Part shown: in pieces, positions 35,576 through 43,629 of the stretch
How positions within the stretch are numbered: position 1 is the first letter of the stretch
Layout of the letters: each line of letters begins with the position of its first letter
Assembly (NCBI GenBank): GCA_902790375.1
Contig: CADARY010000008.1
Coordinates: 24,379 to 88,378 of the forward strand
From: Oscillospiraceae bacterium
GTDB lineage: Bacteria > Bacillota > Clostridia > Oscillospirales > Oscillospiraceae
Length of the DNA: 64,000 bases
Direction of reading: 5' to 3'
Translations under genes and position numbers: made by a program
The notes under the pieces: generated by a model
Database searches by the model: none
What the model was told of the DNA's origin: nothing
The model's input: only the letters and a program-made list of their open reading frames with translations

Positions 35576-36997
35576 ATGAAAAGCTGCAAGAAAAAGACAA
35601 TCACGGTCCTGCTGACATTGTGTCTGCTGCCGGGCCTGTGTGCCTGCGGGCTGCTGAGCCGGACAGCGGCTCCGGCCCCGACATCGGACCAGACGCCCGT
35701 GCAGACCGCCGCCTATCAGGCTCCTGCCCCCGCGCCCACAGCCGAACCGACACCCGAGCCGACACCGGAACCGACGCCCGAGCCGACGCCCGAGCCCATC
35801 GTCGGCGAGCTGCTCACCGATGACGACGGAGACGGCATCATCCCCTACAAGTTCCACTACAAGGGCGCCACGGTCTATGCGCTGATCGTCCTGGACCCGG
35901 GCCGGGTCTATATCGGCACCGCGCTGCCGGAGCCCAGCGAGTGGGGCGGCTACGGCCTGACGCTTGACGCCATGGCCGAGCAGTACGGCGCCATCGCCGG
36001 CATCAACGCCGGGGGCTTCCTGGATGAGGGCGGCGGCGGAAACGGCTGGCCCCCCAGTGGCATCACCATCAGCCGGGGCATCACCTTCAGCACCGAGCAG
36101 AACGGCCCCGTCGCGGCCCTCGACAGAAACGACCACATGTGGGTCGGCTATCTCAGCTACGACGAGTGCGATGAGATCGGCATCCGCGACACGGTCTGCT
36201 TCGGCCCCGCGCTGATCCTGGACGGGGAGAAGGCGGACCCGGCCACGCTCGAGACCGGCATCGGCGCCCGCACCGCCATCGGCCAGCGCGCGGACGGCGC
36301 TGTCGTCATGGTCGCCATCGACGGCCGACAGGGCTACAGCATCGGCGTCACCTTTGACGACTGCATCAGGATCATGGCGGACAAGTTCGGCTGTGTCAAT
36401 GCCGCCAATATGGACGGCGGCAACTCCACCTGCATGTACCTCCACGGCGCGGCGGTGAACCGCTCGGCAAACCAGGCCGGCGGCACCCGCAATCTGCCGG
36501 ACGCCTGGCTGGTAAACCCCCTGCCCGACGGCTATGTGAAGCCTGCGGGCGTGGCGGACAGGATCGTCCTGCCGGAAAATCCCCTCGGCGAGGTGAAGGA
36601 GTACGCCGGGGTCTGCCCGCCGGAGGTGAGCGCGCGCATGGAGCAGTTTGCCCGCACCTTCCTGGAGGCCTATTACGGCTACTTCGGCACCTCGAACGCG
36701 GACTACTACTATCCGACGCTCCTGCAGTACGTCCTGCCGGAGAGCGAGCTGCGCTACCGCATCGAGCTTGCCCTCATGGACCGCATGTGGGTCAACACCT
36801 GGCGCACGAACGCCGACAACATCACCGTCGACGGCTGCTTTGACAATGGCGACGGCACCTATGACATCGTGGTCACCTCAGACATCGCGGAGTTCTCCAA
36901 CTACTGGAATTACGAAGCCCCCGGCACCACCCTTCGCATCACGGTGGTCGAGGACCCCAGCGTCCCCCTGGGCTTCCTGGCGGTGTCGACATATTGA
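35576..36997 (+). CDS. Secreted phosphodiester glycosidase (NAGPA-domain) lipoprotein
   Basis: A 473-residue protein from ATG 35576 (an in-frame ATG 24 bases earlier is possible). The signal peptide ends in a lipobox-like LCAC. A Pro/Thr/Glu linker of (PTPE)n repeats spans about 50-80 and probably crosses the cell wall. The NAGPA/exopolysaccharide-phosphodiester domain follows (IAGINAGGFLDEG, RTAIGQRADGAVVMVAIDGR, NAANMDGGNSTCMYLHG). Such enzymes hydrolyse N-acetylglucosamine-1-phosphodiesters, for example in wall polymers. The last 120 residues are an NTF2-like tail. Confidence 0.82.
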   Translation: MKSCKKKTITVLLTLCLLPGLCACGLLSRTAAPAPTSDQTPVQTAAYQAPAPAPTAEPTPEPTPEPTPEPTPEPIVGELLTDDDGDGIIPYKFHYKGATVYALIVLDPGRVYIGTALPEPSEWGGYGLTLDAMAEQYGAIAGINAGGFLDEGGGGNGWPPSGITISRGITFSTEQNGPVAALDRNDHMWVGYLSYDECDEIGIRDTVCFGPALILDGEKADPATLETGIGARTAIGQRADGAVVMVAIDGRQGYSIGVTFDDCIRIMADKFGCVNAANMDGGNSTCMYLHGAAVNRSANQAGGTRNLPDAWLVNPLPDGYVKPAGVADRIVLPENPLGEVKEYAGVCPPEVSARMEQFARTFLEAYYGYFGTSNADYYYPTLLQYVLPESELRYRIELALMDRMWVNTWRTNADNITVDGCFDNGDGTYDIVVTSDIAEFSNYWNYEAPGTTLRITVVEDPSVPLGFLAVSTY

Positions 36998-37002
36998 TAA
37001 GA

Positions 37003-37052
37003 AAAGGCGCTGCCTCACAATAGCAAAAATACTATTGTGAGGCAGCGCCTTT
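37003..37052 (+). terminator. Strong terminator after the glycosidase gene
   Basis: A perfect 21-base-pair stem (37003-37023 with 37032-37052), with A and T runs at its base, starts six bases after the stop codon. Confidence 0.85.
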
Positions 37053-37136
37053 CCATAACAAAAGAGGCTCAAAACATGAGTTTCAAGCCTCAAAAGTTGG
37101 TCCGAGTGTTCATAACGGACTCAACCCCCGTCTAAA

Positions 37137-37172
37137 CCAACTCGGAGGTCCCCCGCATGACCTCCGAGTTGG
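37137..37172. repeat. Perfect 14-bp stem-loop next to attL
   Basis: CCAACTCGGAGGTC (37137-37150) pairs with GACCTCCGAGTTGG (37159-37172). It lies on the chromosomal side of the left attachment site. Confidence 0.6.
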
Positions 37173-37178
37173 AAAGGA

Positions 37179-37243
37179 AAAACAACACCATCGGTCGACC
37201 GGACGCCGCCCTGCGGCGGCTGGTGACCTTATGGTGTTGTTTT
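37179..37243. repeat. Long stem-loop abutting attL
   Basis: AAAACAACACCAT (37179-37191) pairs with ATGGTGTTGTTTT (37231-37243), enclosing a further GC stem (GCCGCC/GGCGGC). The right arm ends three bases before the tRNA-derived repeat, so it may be the terminator of the original tRNA or a host hairpin flanking the insertion. Confidence 0.6.
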
Positions 37244-37246
37244 GAC

Positions 37247-37293
37247 GTGGTCGGAGTGCGGGGATTTGAACCCAGGGCCTCTTGGTCCCGAAC
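37247..37293 (-). other. attL: displaced 3' fragment of tRNA-Pro
   Basis: 47 bases identical to 51189-51235 except A37274 versus C51216. It covers the CCA end, T arm and part of the anticodon arm only, then diverges (AACTAAAAG), so it is not a functional tRNA. Confidence 0.9.
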
Positions 37294-37401
37294 TAAAAGA
37301 AAAGCTTTTAATAACTCTTAGAAAGCCCTAAAAAGTCTTGATTTCATGCGGCTTTTGGGGTAAAATGGTGCCAATAGGTCGAAGGCCCTAAAAGTAACTT
37401 T

Positions 37402-37435
37402 GTTCACCATTTTGTTCACCACGTTTTTCACCACG
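37402..37435. promoter_or_regulatory. Putative integrase arm-binding repeats, left end
   Basis: GTTCACCA (37402), GTTCACCACG (37414) and TTCACCACG (37427) are spaced 12-13 bases apart between attL and the integrase start. The same motif pair occurs at 51092 and 51105 beside attR. Confidence 0.6.
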
Positions 37436-37455
37436 TTTTAGGAGGCTGGATTGCT

Positions 37456-38787
37456 ATGGCTTACGTCCAAAAGTGCTTAAGTAAAAAGACCGGTCAAGTG
37501 ATAAATTACAAATGGACAGCTCTGATCGGCAGAGATGAAAACTATAAGCAAATCAGACTCACAAAGAGAGTCGAACCCATAGGCCTTACCCCCGCAAAGG
37601 AGATGAAGGAGCAACAGGCCCGAGCTGACGAATGGGAAAAGATCGTGAGAGCCGAGTATGAGAAGGAGCATGGTACAAGCGCCGAGGAAAAGCTGAAGGC
37701 ACGTAAAGAGCGCGAACGTATTACTCTCGAATCATTTATTGATGAACACTGGATAAAAAAGCATGTCCTGAATGGAACACACACGCCTGATACTGTAGCT
37801 TTTTATAACAGCATGGCGAAAGATATAAAGACATACCTCCGGGAGCATTGCCCAGAAATCAAGCTCTCTCAGTTTGACAAGGAGGATGTGCTTGATTATC
37901 TCGCCTATATGAGAAATGAAGCCAAGACGCAGCGCGGCACCCCATACGGCAAGACTACGATACAGCACCACTTCTCGACGCTGAGAAATATACTTGAGTA
38001 TGCTGTCTATGTTGACTTTATCGCCGAGGACCCATGCAAGAAGCTGAAGCCCACAGACCGCCCCAAGAGGGAACAGAAGGAAGTTGACTTTTTGGCCCCC
38101 GATGAGGCAGTCAGATTTATGACCTGCCTGGATTCAGACGAGGAGCGGGAGTATTGGGAAAAGAATCACGGCAGCCACCTCGGGTGGAAATGCCTTGTAA
38201 ACACCCTGATCCTCACCGGCTTGCGCAGAGGTGAGCTTGTGGGCCTCCAGTGGGGCGACCTCGATCAAAAGAAGATGCTGCTGCATATCCGCCGCAATGT
38301 CACCATCGACACGAGCAACAAAGCGGAGAAGGACCCGGCGAAGAAGCTCCATATCGGCGAGCTCAAAGGAAAGGAGACGCGGAAAGTCCCGATTAGCAAG
38401 TATCTGTGCGATCTCCTGATAGCTTACAAAGGCGAGCAGGAAAAGAAGTACAGCGCGCTCTTTATGCCCAATGCCTATATCTTTTGCAGAGTAGACGATG
38501 TGTACTTGCCACTCTACCCAACGGAACCGACCCGCCTTGTGAAGAAGTTCAACCGGCGGCATAAACTCCCGGACATGTCTCCCCACGATCTACGGCACAC
38601 CGCGGCTTCCCTTGCCATAGAGAGTGGCGCAAGCGTAAAAGAAATTCAGGGCTTGCTTGGGCACAAGGACCCCAGCGTTACCCTTAAATTTTATGCCGGC
38701 TTAACAGAAAAGGCCAAGCAGCGCACGATACTCGGGATTGAGGGAATGATAAGACCAAAGAAAGAAGACGAGGAGAAAAAGGCTTAA
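37456..38787 (+). CDS. int: Tyrosine recombinase (site-specific integrase)
   Basis: A 443-residue integrase. The N-terminal 60 residues form an arm-binding-like domain, followed by the core-binding domain and the catalytic domain with Arg257 (LTGLRRGEL), H377-x-x-R380 (SPHDLRHTAA), His403 (LLGHKD) and the nucleophile Tyr413 (LKFYAG). It starts at ATG after AGGAGG, 160 bases inside attL, and presumably integrates and excises the island at tRNA-Pro. A terminator follows. Confidence 0.95.
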   Translation: MAYVQKCLSKKTGQVINYKWTALIGRDENYKQIRLTKRVEPIGLTPAKEMKEQQARADEWEKIVRAEYEKEHGTSAEEKLKARKERERITLESFIDEHWIKKHVLNGTHTPDTVAFYNSMAKDIKTYLREHCPEIKLSQFDKEDVLDYLAYMRNEAKTQRGTPYGKTTIQHHFSTLRNILEYAVYVDFIAEDPCKKLKPTDRPKREQKEVDFLAPDEAVRFMTCLDSDEEREYWEKNHGSHLGWKCLVNTLILTGLRRGELVGLQWGDLDQKKMLLHIRRNVTIDTSNKAEKDPAKKLHIGELKGKETRKVPISKYLCDLLIAYKGEQEKKYSALFMPNAYIFCRVDDVYLPLYPTEPTRLVKKFNRRHKLPDMSPHDLRHTAASLAIESGASVKEIQGLLGHKDPSVTLKFYAGLTEKAKQRTILGIEGMIRPKKEDEEKKA

Positions 38788-38801
38788 TAGATGTTTGACA
38801 A

Positions 38802-38832
38802 AAGGCTGAGGCTATGCGCCTCGGCCTTTTTT
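38802..38832 (+). terminator. Terminator after integrase
   Basis: AGGCTGAGGC pairs with GCCTCGGCCT (one wobble), followed by TTTTTT. Confidence 0.8.
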
Positions 38833-38939
38833 GCGTTTGTCGTCCTTTTTGGCAACAAAGCGATGCATCCTTATTAACAAATGAAAATATCGTAAAAAGT
38901 TCAAATAAATCAGCATATAGATTTCAATGAGACTCACAA

Positions 38940-38968
38940 TTGACCAGAAAAGTACAATCTACTAAAAT
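38940..38968 (+). promoter_or_regulatory. Sigma-A promoter of the element's left operon
   Basis: TTGACC (38940-38945), 17 bases, TAAAAT (38963-38968), in AT-rich DNA 67 bases upstream of the first small gene. Confidence 0.65.
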
Positions 38969-39034
38969 GTAAGTGTAACCAAAAGAAGCTTCTAATAGTT
39001 CATAAAATCAAAAAAGAAGGGATGGACCAAAGCC

Positions 39035-39238
39035 ATGAAAGAATACAAGACATACAAACAGGCCGCGCTTAAGTACGGTTGGCCCGACTACCGCCTCCGG
39101 CAGTGGGGAAAGCAGGGATTGCTCCCCGGCTTTTACAGCGGTACGAGGTTTTACATTGACTGTGAGCGCCTGCGCGAGCAGCTTGAGACATACGGCCGCC
39201 CGATGGGTAACAGCGAGGGCGGCAGCGTGGCGCTCTGA
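39035..39238 (+). CDS. Small excisionase-like DNA-binding protein
   Basis: A 67-residue basic protein (TYKQAALKYGWPDYRLRQWG, then a wing-like GLLPGFYSGTRFYIDC). The layout resembles a MerR/Xis-type winged helix. It is the first gene of the left operon, next to the integrase, which fits an excisionase or directionality factor. Assignment rests on pattern and position only. Confidence 0.55.
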   Translation: MKEYKTYKQAALKYGWPDYRLRQWGKQGLLPGFYSGTRFYIDCERLREQLETYGRPMGNSEGGSVAL

Positions 39239-39346
39239 TCTGGGCGCCGGGGAAGGAAACTATATTGTTTTGGCGGTAACGAGACCGATATGGGCGGCAC
39301 TTTTTGATAGATGAGGGGGAGACAGTGACAAAGGAGAGAGGAGAAA

Positions 39347-39733
39347 ATGTCAGAAAAAACAAATGAAGGCCTGATCGCCGGGACATTGGCGGCATTGGGT
39401 GCCGTAGGCCGCCACAACTCAGCGCCGCGTTTGACTGTGGCCCGATCCCTTGGGATGGATGGGCGCGATGGCGAGCGCACAATCTCAAGGCTTTTGGAGA
39501 TTGAGCGTAAAGATTCGGTGATTTGTTCGTGCGGCCGGGGGCTTTTCCTGCCCGAGGACAGTCCAGAGGGCGACCGGGAAGTGGCTGCGTACATTGCCGA
39601 AGTTGCCCGCAAGGGAGCCGGGAGCTTCAAGTCCATCCGCGGTGCAAAAAAGTACCTGGCCCAGCGGGAGCGGGAGCGATCTGGTCAGGTCAATATAACG
39701 GAGGCCACAGATGTCAAAAAAAGGGACAACTAA
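39347..39733 (+). CDS. Hypothetical protein, possible winged-helix
   Basis: A 128-residue protein starting after AGAGGAGAAA. Residues 20-65 look like a helix-turn-helix (SRLLEIERKDSVI) with a CxC pair (ICSCGRG). It overlaps the next gene by 23 bases. Function unknown; perhaps replication or regulation in the element. Confidence 0.55.
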   Translation: MSEKTNEGLIAGTLAALGAVGRHNSAPRLTVARSLGMDGRDGERTISRLLEIERKDSVICSCGRGLFLPEDSPEGDREVAAYIAEVARKGAGSFKSIRGAKKYLAQRERERSGQVNITEATDVKKRDN

Positions 39734-40451
39734 GCAAGACACCGAGCAGATCCCGCCCGGAATCATGCTGTACAGCGATCTCATGGACGCGCTTGAAGAG
39801 TACGATCTGGACGAACGTGCTGAATTTATCTATGCCATGAGGGATTATCGCTTTTATGGGACCGAGCCCTATTTTGAGGACAGAGGGCTCCGCGCCCTAT
39901 GGAAACAGGCCAAGCGCTCGATCGAGAAAGATGCCGTCAACTATAATGACAAGTGCAAGCGCAACCGATACAACGCTTTTGTTGGAGCTATCAAACGTAA
40001 ATTACCGGATGAGCAAAAGAAAAACCTTGTCGAAGGTGTTGATTATCCGAGTTATGACGATTGGCTCATGCAGATCGACGAGCAACCGCAAGCGACCGCT
40101 ACCGACCGCAAGCGACCGCTACCGGATGGATGCCAACAAGAAATAAAACAAGAACCCCAACAAGAACTCCAACAAGAACCCCAACAAGAACTCCAACAAG
40201 AACTCCAACAAGAACTCCAAACGGAGGTCGAAAGGGAGGTTGAGATGGAAGGGGTGCAGGGGAAACCGAGAGGGAGGGAAAACCGAACAACCGTCATTGA
40301 TGCCAAAAAGGAACGGCGAGACGAGCTGTACCTCGAGTGGCGCGTAGCAATGGCGTCCAAGGAATTGCGTAAAGCTGGCGAGCTGAGCAATCGCCTGTAT
40401 GCGCTTGGCTATACGGTCGATCCTGTAACAAACGAGCTGAGGGAGCGATGA
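39711..40451 (+). CDS. DUF6291-like phage replication-region protein with Gln/Glu repeat linker
   Basis: A 246-residue protein. The N-terminal 90 residues (GIMLYSDLMDALEEYDLDER, FIYAMRDYRFYG) resemble the DUF6291 domain found near phage replication genes. Residues about 145-172 are a low-complexity linker built from QEPQQELQQ units, encoded by a 12-bp tandem DNA repeat (40147-40224). A basic helical C-terminus follows. Role unknown. Its stop overlaps the next start region. Confidence 0.65.
   Translation: MSKKGTTKQDTEQIPPGIMLYSDLMDALEEYDLDERAEFIYAMRDYRFYGTEPYFEDRGLRALWKQAKRSIEKDAVNYNDKCKRNRYNAFVGAIKRKLPDEQKKNLVEGVDYPSYDDWLMQIDEQPQATATDRKRPLPDGCQQEIKQEPQQELQQEPQQELQQELQQELQTEVEREVEMEGVQGKPRGRENRTTVIDAKKERRDELYLEWRVAMASKELRKAGELSNRLYALGYTVDPVTNELRER
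40147..40224 (+). repeat. 12-bp tandem repeat inside the DUF6291-like gene
   Basis: About six units of CAAGAACYCCAA (Y = T or C) in frame, each coding for four residues (QEPQ/QELQ). Likely variable in length between strains. Confidence 0.8.
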
Positions 40452-40453
40452 TA

Positions 40454-40849
40454 ATGGGCAGATCATCACAAAGTAAGGGGAGGACAGCGGAAAGAGAGCT
40501 TGCCTCCCTCCTCCGAGACAAATACGGATTTGCTGATGTAAAGGCGGCCGAACCGCTGAACTATGGCACGGTGCCCGACTTGACAGGTTTGCCGGGAGTG
40601 CATGTTGAGTGCAAAAGATGCGAGAAAACCAAAATCACCGAATGGATGACCCAGGCCGAGCGGGACGCCGAGAGATTTAAGGACGGGGCGCCGGTCGTCT
40701 TCCACCGCCGCAACCGGCAGCCGTGGCTTGTTACTCTCCGCCTCGACGATTTTATCAGGATCTACACGGGAGGAGGTGGTGATGGTGGAGATCAAGACCA
40801 AGCTGGCCCAGATCGCCGACAGGCTGACAGCAGCGGCCCCGCTGATTGA
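40454..40849 (+). CDS. PD-(D/E)XK nuclease, Holliday-junction-resolvase-like
   Basis: A 131-residue protein starting at ATG 40454 (or 40448), after GAGGGAG. It has the Hjc-like order: SKGRTAERELASLL, then GTVPDLTGL carrying the metal-binding Asp, then VECKR carrying the catalytic Glu-x-Lys. Such small nucleases resolve branched DNA in phage replication. The last 20 residues are Gly/Asp-rich and overlap the next small gene, so they may not be functional. Confidence 0.75.
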   Translation: MGRSSQSKGRTAERELASLLRDKYGFADVKAAEPLNYGTVPDLTGLPGVHVECKRCEKTKITEWMTQAERDAERFKDGAPVVFHRRNRQPWLVTLRLDDFIRIYTGGGGDGGDQDQAGPDRRQADSSGPAD

Positions 40850-40937
40850 CGGGACGGCCGAGGGGAGAGCCCTGGCACAAAAGTCAATCAGAGAGGCAGC
40901 CGCAGAGCTGAAGCAGATCATCAAAAGCGAGGATTAA
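40782..40937 (+). CDS. Small helical protein, unknown
   Basis: A 51-residue protein (MVEIKTKLAQIADRL...) starting at ATG with an AGGAGG site five bases upstream. It overlaps the nuclease gene by 68 bases in another frame. Amphipathic helices; function unknown. Confidence 0.5.
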   Translation: MVEIKTKLAQIADRLTAAAPLIDGTAEGRALAQKSIREAAAELKQIIKSED

Positions 40938-40941
40938 AACT

Positions 40942-41346
40942 ATGGATGACGAAAGGCGCCCCATGCGCCAAACCAGCAACGGCATAGCGGACGCGCTCCA
41001 TCAGATCGCCGCCGACCTGCGGGAGACAGCAACGCTCATGGGCAGCGGCAGCACGATCATCACCACTCCGCGTGTGATACAAGCCGCCAAGCAGCTCGAC
41101 GACATCTCCAGCCGTATAACCCGATATGACCGGCAACGCTATTATGCGGTAAGGAACGCAAACGCTCCCATCCGCGAGCTGGATCGGATCAGGCATCGCC
41201 TCAAAAAAACGGGTAAGCGCATCCAAACCGACAGAGATGGGACATACTCCATCCTCGACATAAAAACCGGCGATCTCCTGCAGAGCGGTCTCAGCAGGGA
41301 GGATCTGACCACTATTGTTGACAAGGAGGACGACCGCAAGTGTTAG
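40942..41346 (+). CDS. Hypothetical protein of the element
   Basis: A 134-residue basic protein with helical N-terminus (GIADALHQIAADLRETATL) and a C-terminal DRDGTYSILDIKTGDLLQSG hairpin-like segment. No family recognised. It lies four bases after the preceding gene and overlaps the next by seven. Confidence 0.6.
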   Translation: MDDERRPMRQTSNGIADALHQIAADLRETATLMGSGSTIITTPRVIQAAKQLDDISSRITRYDRQRYYAVRNANAPIRELDRIRHRLKKTGKRIQTDRDGTYSILDIKTGDLLQSGLSREDLTTIVDKEDDRKC

Positions 41347-41813
41347 ACCAGGGCAACGACAGCGGCCCAAGCCTTGAAGAGCTGAGCAAGCAGGAGTTTA
41401 CTTGGCTCTCCGAGCGCCTCAAAGCGCATCGTGAAAAGCTTGATGGGCTGGCTCTGCGGACAATCAGCAGTTACGAGTTTATTGGTGCGCCGACCTCGCA
41501 ATCCGGAAGGAAATATGAGGACAGATATATCAGCCGTGCCGAGGAACAGCAGGCCATCAAGCAGCTCGAGGACGATCTGGAAAAACACATCAATGTCCTG
41601 AAGATATTCCACGTCAGAGATTGGAAGCTTAAGACACTGGTACTGCGGTACCGATATGTCGAATGTCTGGAGTGGGATGCCGTGTGCCTCAAGATTTTTG
41701 GAGATTGTCCGGATTACCGACAACATATCGCGTCATATCGGAGGCGTATGTACAGGCTGCACAGGACTGCCCTTGTAGCCTCATTCAAGCTTTTTGGGAG
41801 GGGAAAACAGTGA
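41340..41813 (+). CDS. Phage sigma-like transcriptional regulator candidate (ArpU/DUF1492 type)
   Basis: A 157-residue protein starting at GTG after AAGGAGG. The second half (LVLRYRYVECLEWDAVCLKI, then YRRRMYRLHRTAL) resembles the sigma-70 region-4-like helix-turn-helix of ArpU/RinA/DUF1492 regulators that sit just before terminase genes and control late transcription. Position immediately before the small terminase fits. Confidence 0.55.
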   Translation: MLDQGNDSGPSLEELSKQEFTWLSERLKAHREKLDGLALRTISSYEFIGAPTSQSGRKYEDRYISRAEEQQAIKQLEDDLEKHINVLKIFHVRDWKLKTLVLRYRYVECLEWDAVCLKIFGDCPDYRQHIASYRRRMYRLHRTALVASFKLFGRGKQ

Positions 41814-41983
41814 CAAAACTGAGACAGCAGCTCCGGCAGTTCCTTGCGCAGCCGGCCACCGCCTGGACCATCAACACAGCACAGCGCGTGCATGGTGTTG
41901 TGCTGCCGCCTGGGGCGACGACCAACTTGCAGATCGTCGAGGCAATCATCGGCCCGACGGTTGAGGTCAACGAAGATGAATGA
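41810..41983 (+). CDS. Small protein preceding terminase
   Basis: A 57-residue protein (GTG start, GGGAGGGG site) coupled by a 4-base overlap to the gene before and an 8-base overlap to the small terminase. Unknown function. Confidence 0.55.
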   Translation: MTKLRQQLRQFLAQPATAWTINTAQRVHGVVLPPGATTNLQIVEAIIGPTVEVNEDE

Positions 41984-42392
41984 CCGACAGCGGGCATTTT
42001 GCCAATATTACGCCGCAGATCCGGACGGCACAGCGGCCGCGATCAAGGCCGGATACTCCAAGCGGACCGCTGCAGCCATTGCGAGCGAAAACCTCAGAAA
42101 ACCTGAACTTCTTGATTATATCAAACAGCTTCAGGCGGAGGCCGAGGCCGCGCGCGTGGCCGATCTGGTCGAGGTCAAGCGGTTTTGGACCGCAACCATG
42201 CGCGACGAGGAGCAGCGCGTGGAGTTTCGCCTGAAGGCGTCTGAACTCCTGGCAAAGAGCTCCGGCGAGTTTGTTCAAAGAGTGGACCTCACCGCACAGG
42301 TGGAGGCCCAAGTGGAAGAGGACGTTGTATTCTACATCCCTGACAATGGGAGACCAATCACAAAAAAGGAGGACATAGATCAAAATGGGTGA
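41976..42392 (+). CDS. Phage terminase small subunit (TerS)
   Basis: A 138-residue protein from ATG 41976. The N-terminal DNA-binding domain is typical (MNDRQRAFCQYYAADPDG, TAAAIKAGYSKRTAAAIASE), followed by oligomerisation helices and an acidic C-terminus. TerS recognises pac/cos DNA and activates the large terminase. No large subunit follows: the next genes are small unknowns. A lone terS is a hallmark of phage satellites that redirect helper packaging, which makes its isolation notable. Confidence 0.82.
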   Translation: MNDRQRAFCQYYAADPDGTAAAIKAGYSKRTAAAIASENLRKPELLDYIKQLQAEAEAARVADLVEVKRFWTATMRDEEQRVEFRLKASELLAKSSGEFVQRVDLTAQVEAQVEEDVVFYIPDNGRPITKKEDIDQNG

Positions 42393-42741
42393 AAAGCTCA
42401 AACAAATGCGCGCCGCAAAAAAGGCGGCAAAAGAGAACAGTCAGCGGGAGATGGACAAGCTCGACCGTGAGCTGTGCAAGGCATTCGCCGCCGCCGAGAG
42501 TGCTGGCAGCAGATCCGCCGAAACAAGGCCCGCTCGGAATAAGGGCAAAGACTTCACCGACCGCTTCGCCGGGGGCTTTGAGATGTGGAGCAACACGCAG
42601 CCGGTCAGCACAGACAGCGCGGAGGCCGCCCGCGAGCGAATGAACCAGGCATACAATGACCCGGATCGCAGCCTTCAGGACATGAACGCATATCAGGCGT
42701 CAATCGTGAGGAAGCGTCGTAACGGGGAGATCCCTGACTAA
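42385..42741 (+). CDS. Hypothetical charged protein
   Basis: A 118-residue protein, highly charged and helical at the N-terminus (KKAAKENSQREMDKLDREL), with a C-terminal MNQAYNDPDRSLQDMNAY. Overlaps terS by eight bases. No family recognised; a head-scaffold or decoy role would be guesswork. Confidence 0.6.
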   Translation: MGEKLKQMRAAKKAAKENSQREMDKLDRELCKAFAAAESAGSRSAETRPARNKGKDFTDRFAGGFEMWSNTQPVSTDSAEAARERMNQAYNDPDRSLQDMNAYQASIVRKRRNGEIPD

Positions 42742-42764
42742 AAAACACAGGAGGAAAACAATCA

Positions 42765-42911
42765 ATGGACAAAATCAATTTCGTGACGGTCGCGGACTCG
42801 GCCGCAGCCGAAGCAGCTCAACAGGCCATGCTTTCCGCGGCAAGGGTACTTGTCTCGCTCGACAGATTTGCAGGCGTCCAGGCAGAGGAGGACCCCACCG
42901 ATGAAAATTGA
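42765..42911 (+). CDS. Small protein, unknown
   Basis: A 48-residue protein (MDKINFVTVADSAAAEAAQQ...) with a clear AGGAGG site. It overlaps the next gene by 11 bases. Unknown function. Confidence 0.55.
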   Translation: MDKINFVTVADSAAAEAAQQAMLSAARVLVSLDRFAGVQAEEDPTDEN

Positions 42912-43221
42912 GGAAATCGTCGCCAAGAATGTGACGCTGAAAAAGAACTGTGACGAGCTCGGCGCTGTGATCGCCGGTCTGCGCATCGTTTACATCTCGG
43001 GAAAAGAGCGGGAGCTCGAAAACAAGGGAAAGCCCGTTACCCCGCGAGACTTCGAGGATCTTGCCGGCAGGGTCCTGCTGCAGCTTATCAAGCGCTTGAG
43101 AGGGGATCTCGAAGCCCTGGAGAGCCTGCTTCCCACCGACGAGGGTAACGCCCCACCGACGGCACCGCAGGCCTCACGGCTTCCGCAAGACATGAGCAAG
43201 GCGGCGCGCGATGGACGATAG
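42901..43221 (+). CDS. Hypothetical helical protein
   Basis: A 106-residue protein starting at ATG 42901 inside the end of the preceding gene. Helical with a Pro-rich tail (TDEGNAPPTAPQASRLP). The AGGCAGAGGAGG upstream supports this start. Unknown function. Confidence 0.55.
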   Translation: MKIEEIVAKNVTLKKNCDELGAVIAGLRIVYISGKERELENKGKPVTPRDFEDLAGRVLLQLIKRLRGDLEALESLLPTDEGNAPPTAPQASRLPQDMSKAARDGR

Positions 43222-43582
43222 AAAAAGAGCCGTGGAGGAGTACCGCAGGCGCAGAGCGAAACGCCTGGCGGCCCGTGGATATAAACCAGACAAGCGATTC
43301 CCCGCCGCCCTGCTCAAGATGCAGGGGATCAAGCCCACAGCGGGCATGACCCGCGCGCAGGCGTGGCAGGCCCTCAAAAAAACCGGTTTCAATATCCTCG
43401 ACTTTTTCCGGCAATACAAAGCCATCCGAAAGAGCGAGCCAACCCCGGAAGACGCCGCCAAGTTCCTCCGCAAAGAAATGGACCGCAAGAGCGCAGATCC
43501 CCCGGCGGAGGCACCCACGATCAGACCGGCAACCCGACAGGATGCTGCTGAACAGTATTCTTTATTCTCTGAGCGGGACTAA
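43211..43582 (+). CDS. Hypothetical basic protein
   Basis: A 123-residue Arg/Lys-rich protein (RKRAVEEYRRRRAKRLAARG) ending in DAAEQYSLFSERD. Overlaps the preceding gene by 11 bases. Unknown function; the position between terS and tail genes is where phages keep head or head-tail genes, but it is too short for those. Confidence 0.55.
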   Translation: MDDRKRAVEEYRRRRAKRLAARGYKPDKRFPAALLKMQGIKPTAGMTRAQAWQALKKTGFNILDFFRQYKAIRKSEPTPEDAAKFLRKEMDRKSADPPAEAPTIRPATRQDAAEQYSLFSERD

Positions 43583-43629
43583 CACTCCCGCTCACCACCA
43601 AAACCATACATACAGGAGGAAAAATCAAA

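Noticed and set aside
37247-37293. A second tRNA-Pro gene
   Set aside because: Only the 3' part is present; sequence diverges inside the anticodon arm, so it is the displaced attL fragment.
40147-40224. CRISPR or minisatellite outside coding sequence
   Set aside because: The 12-bp units are in frame within a gene and have no spacers.
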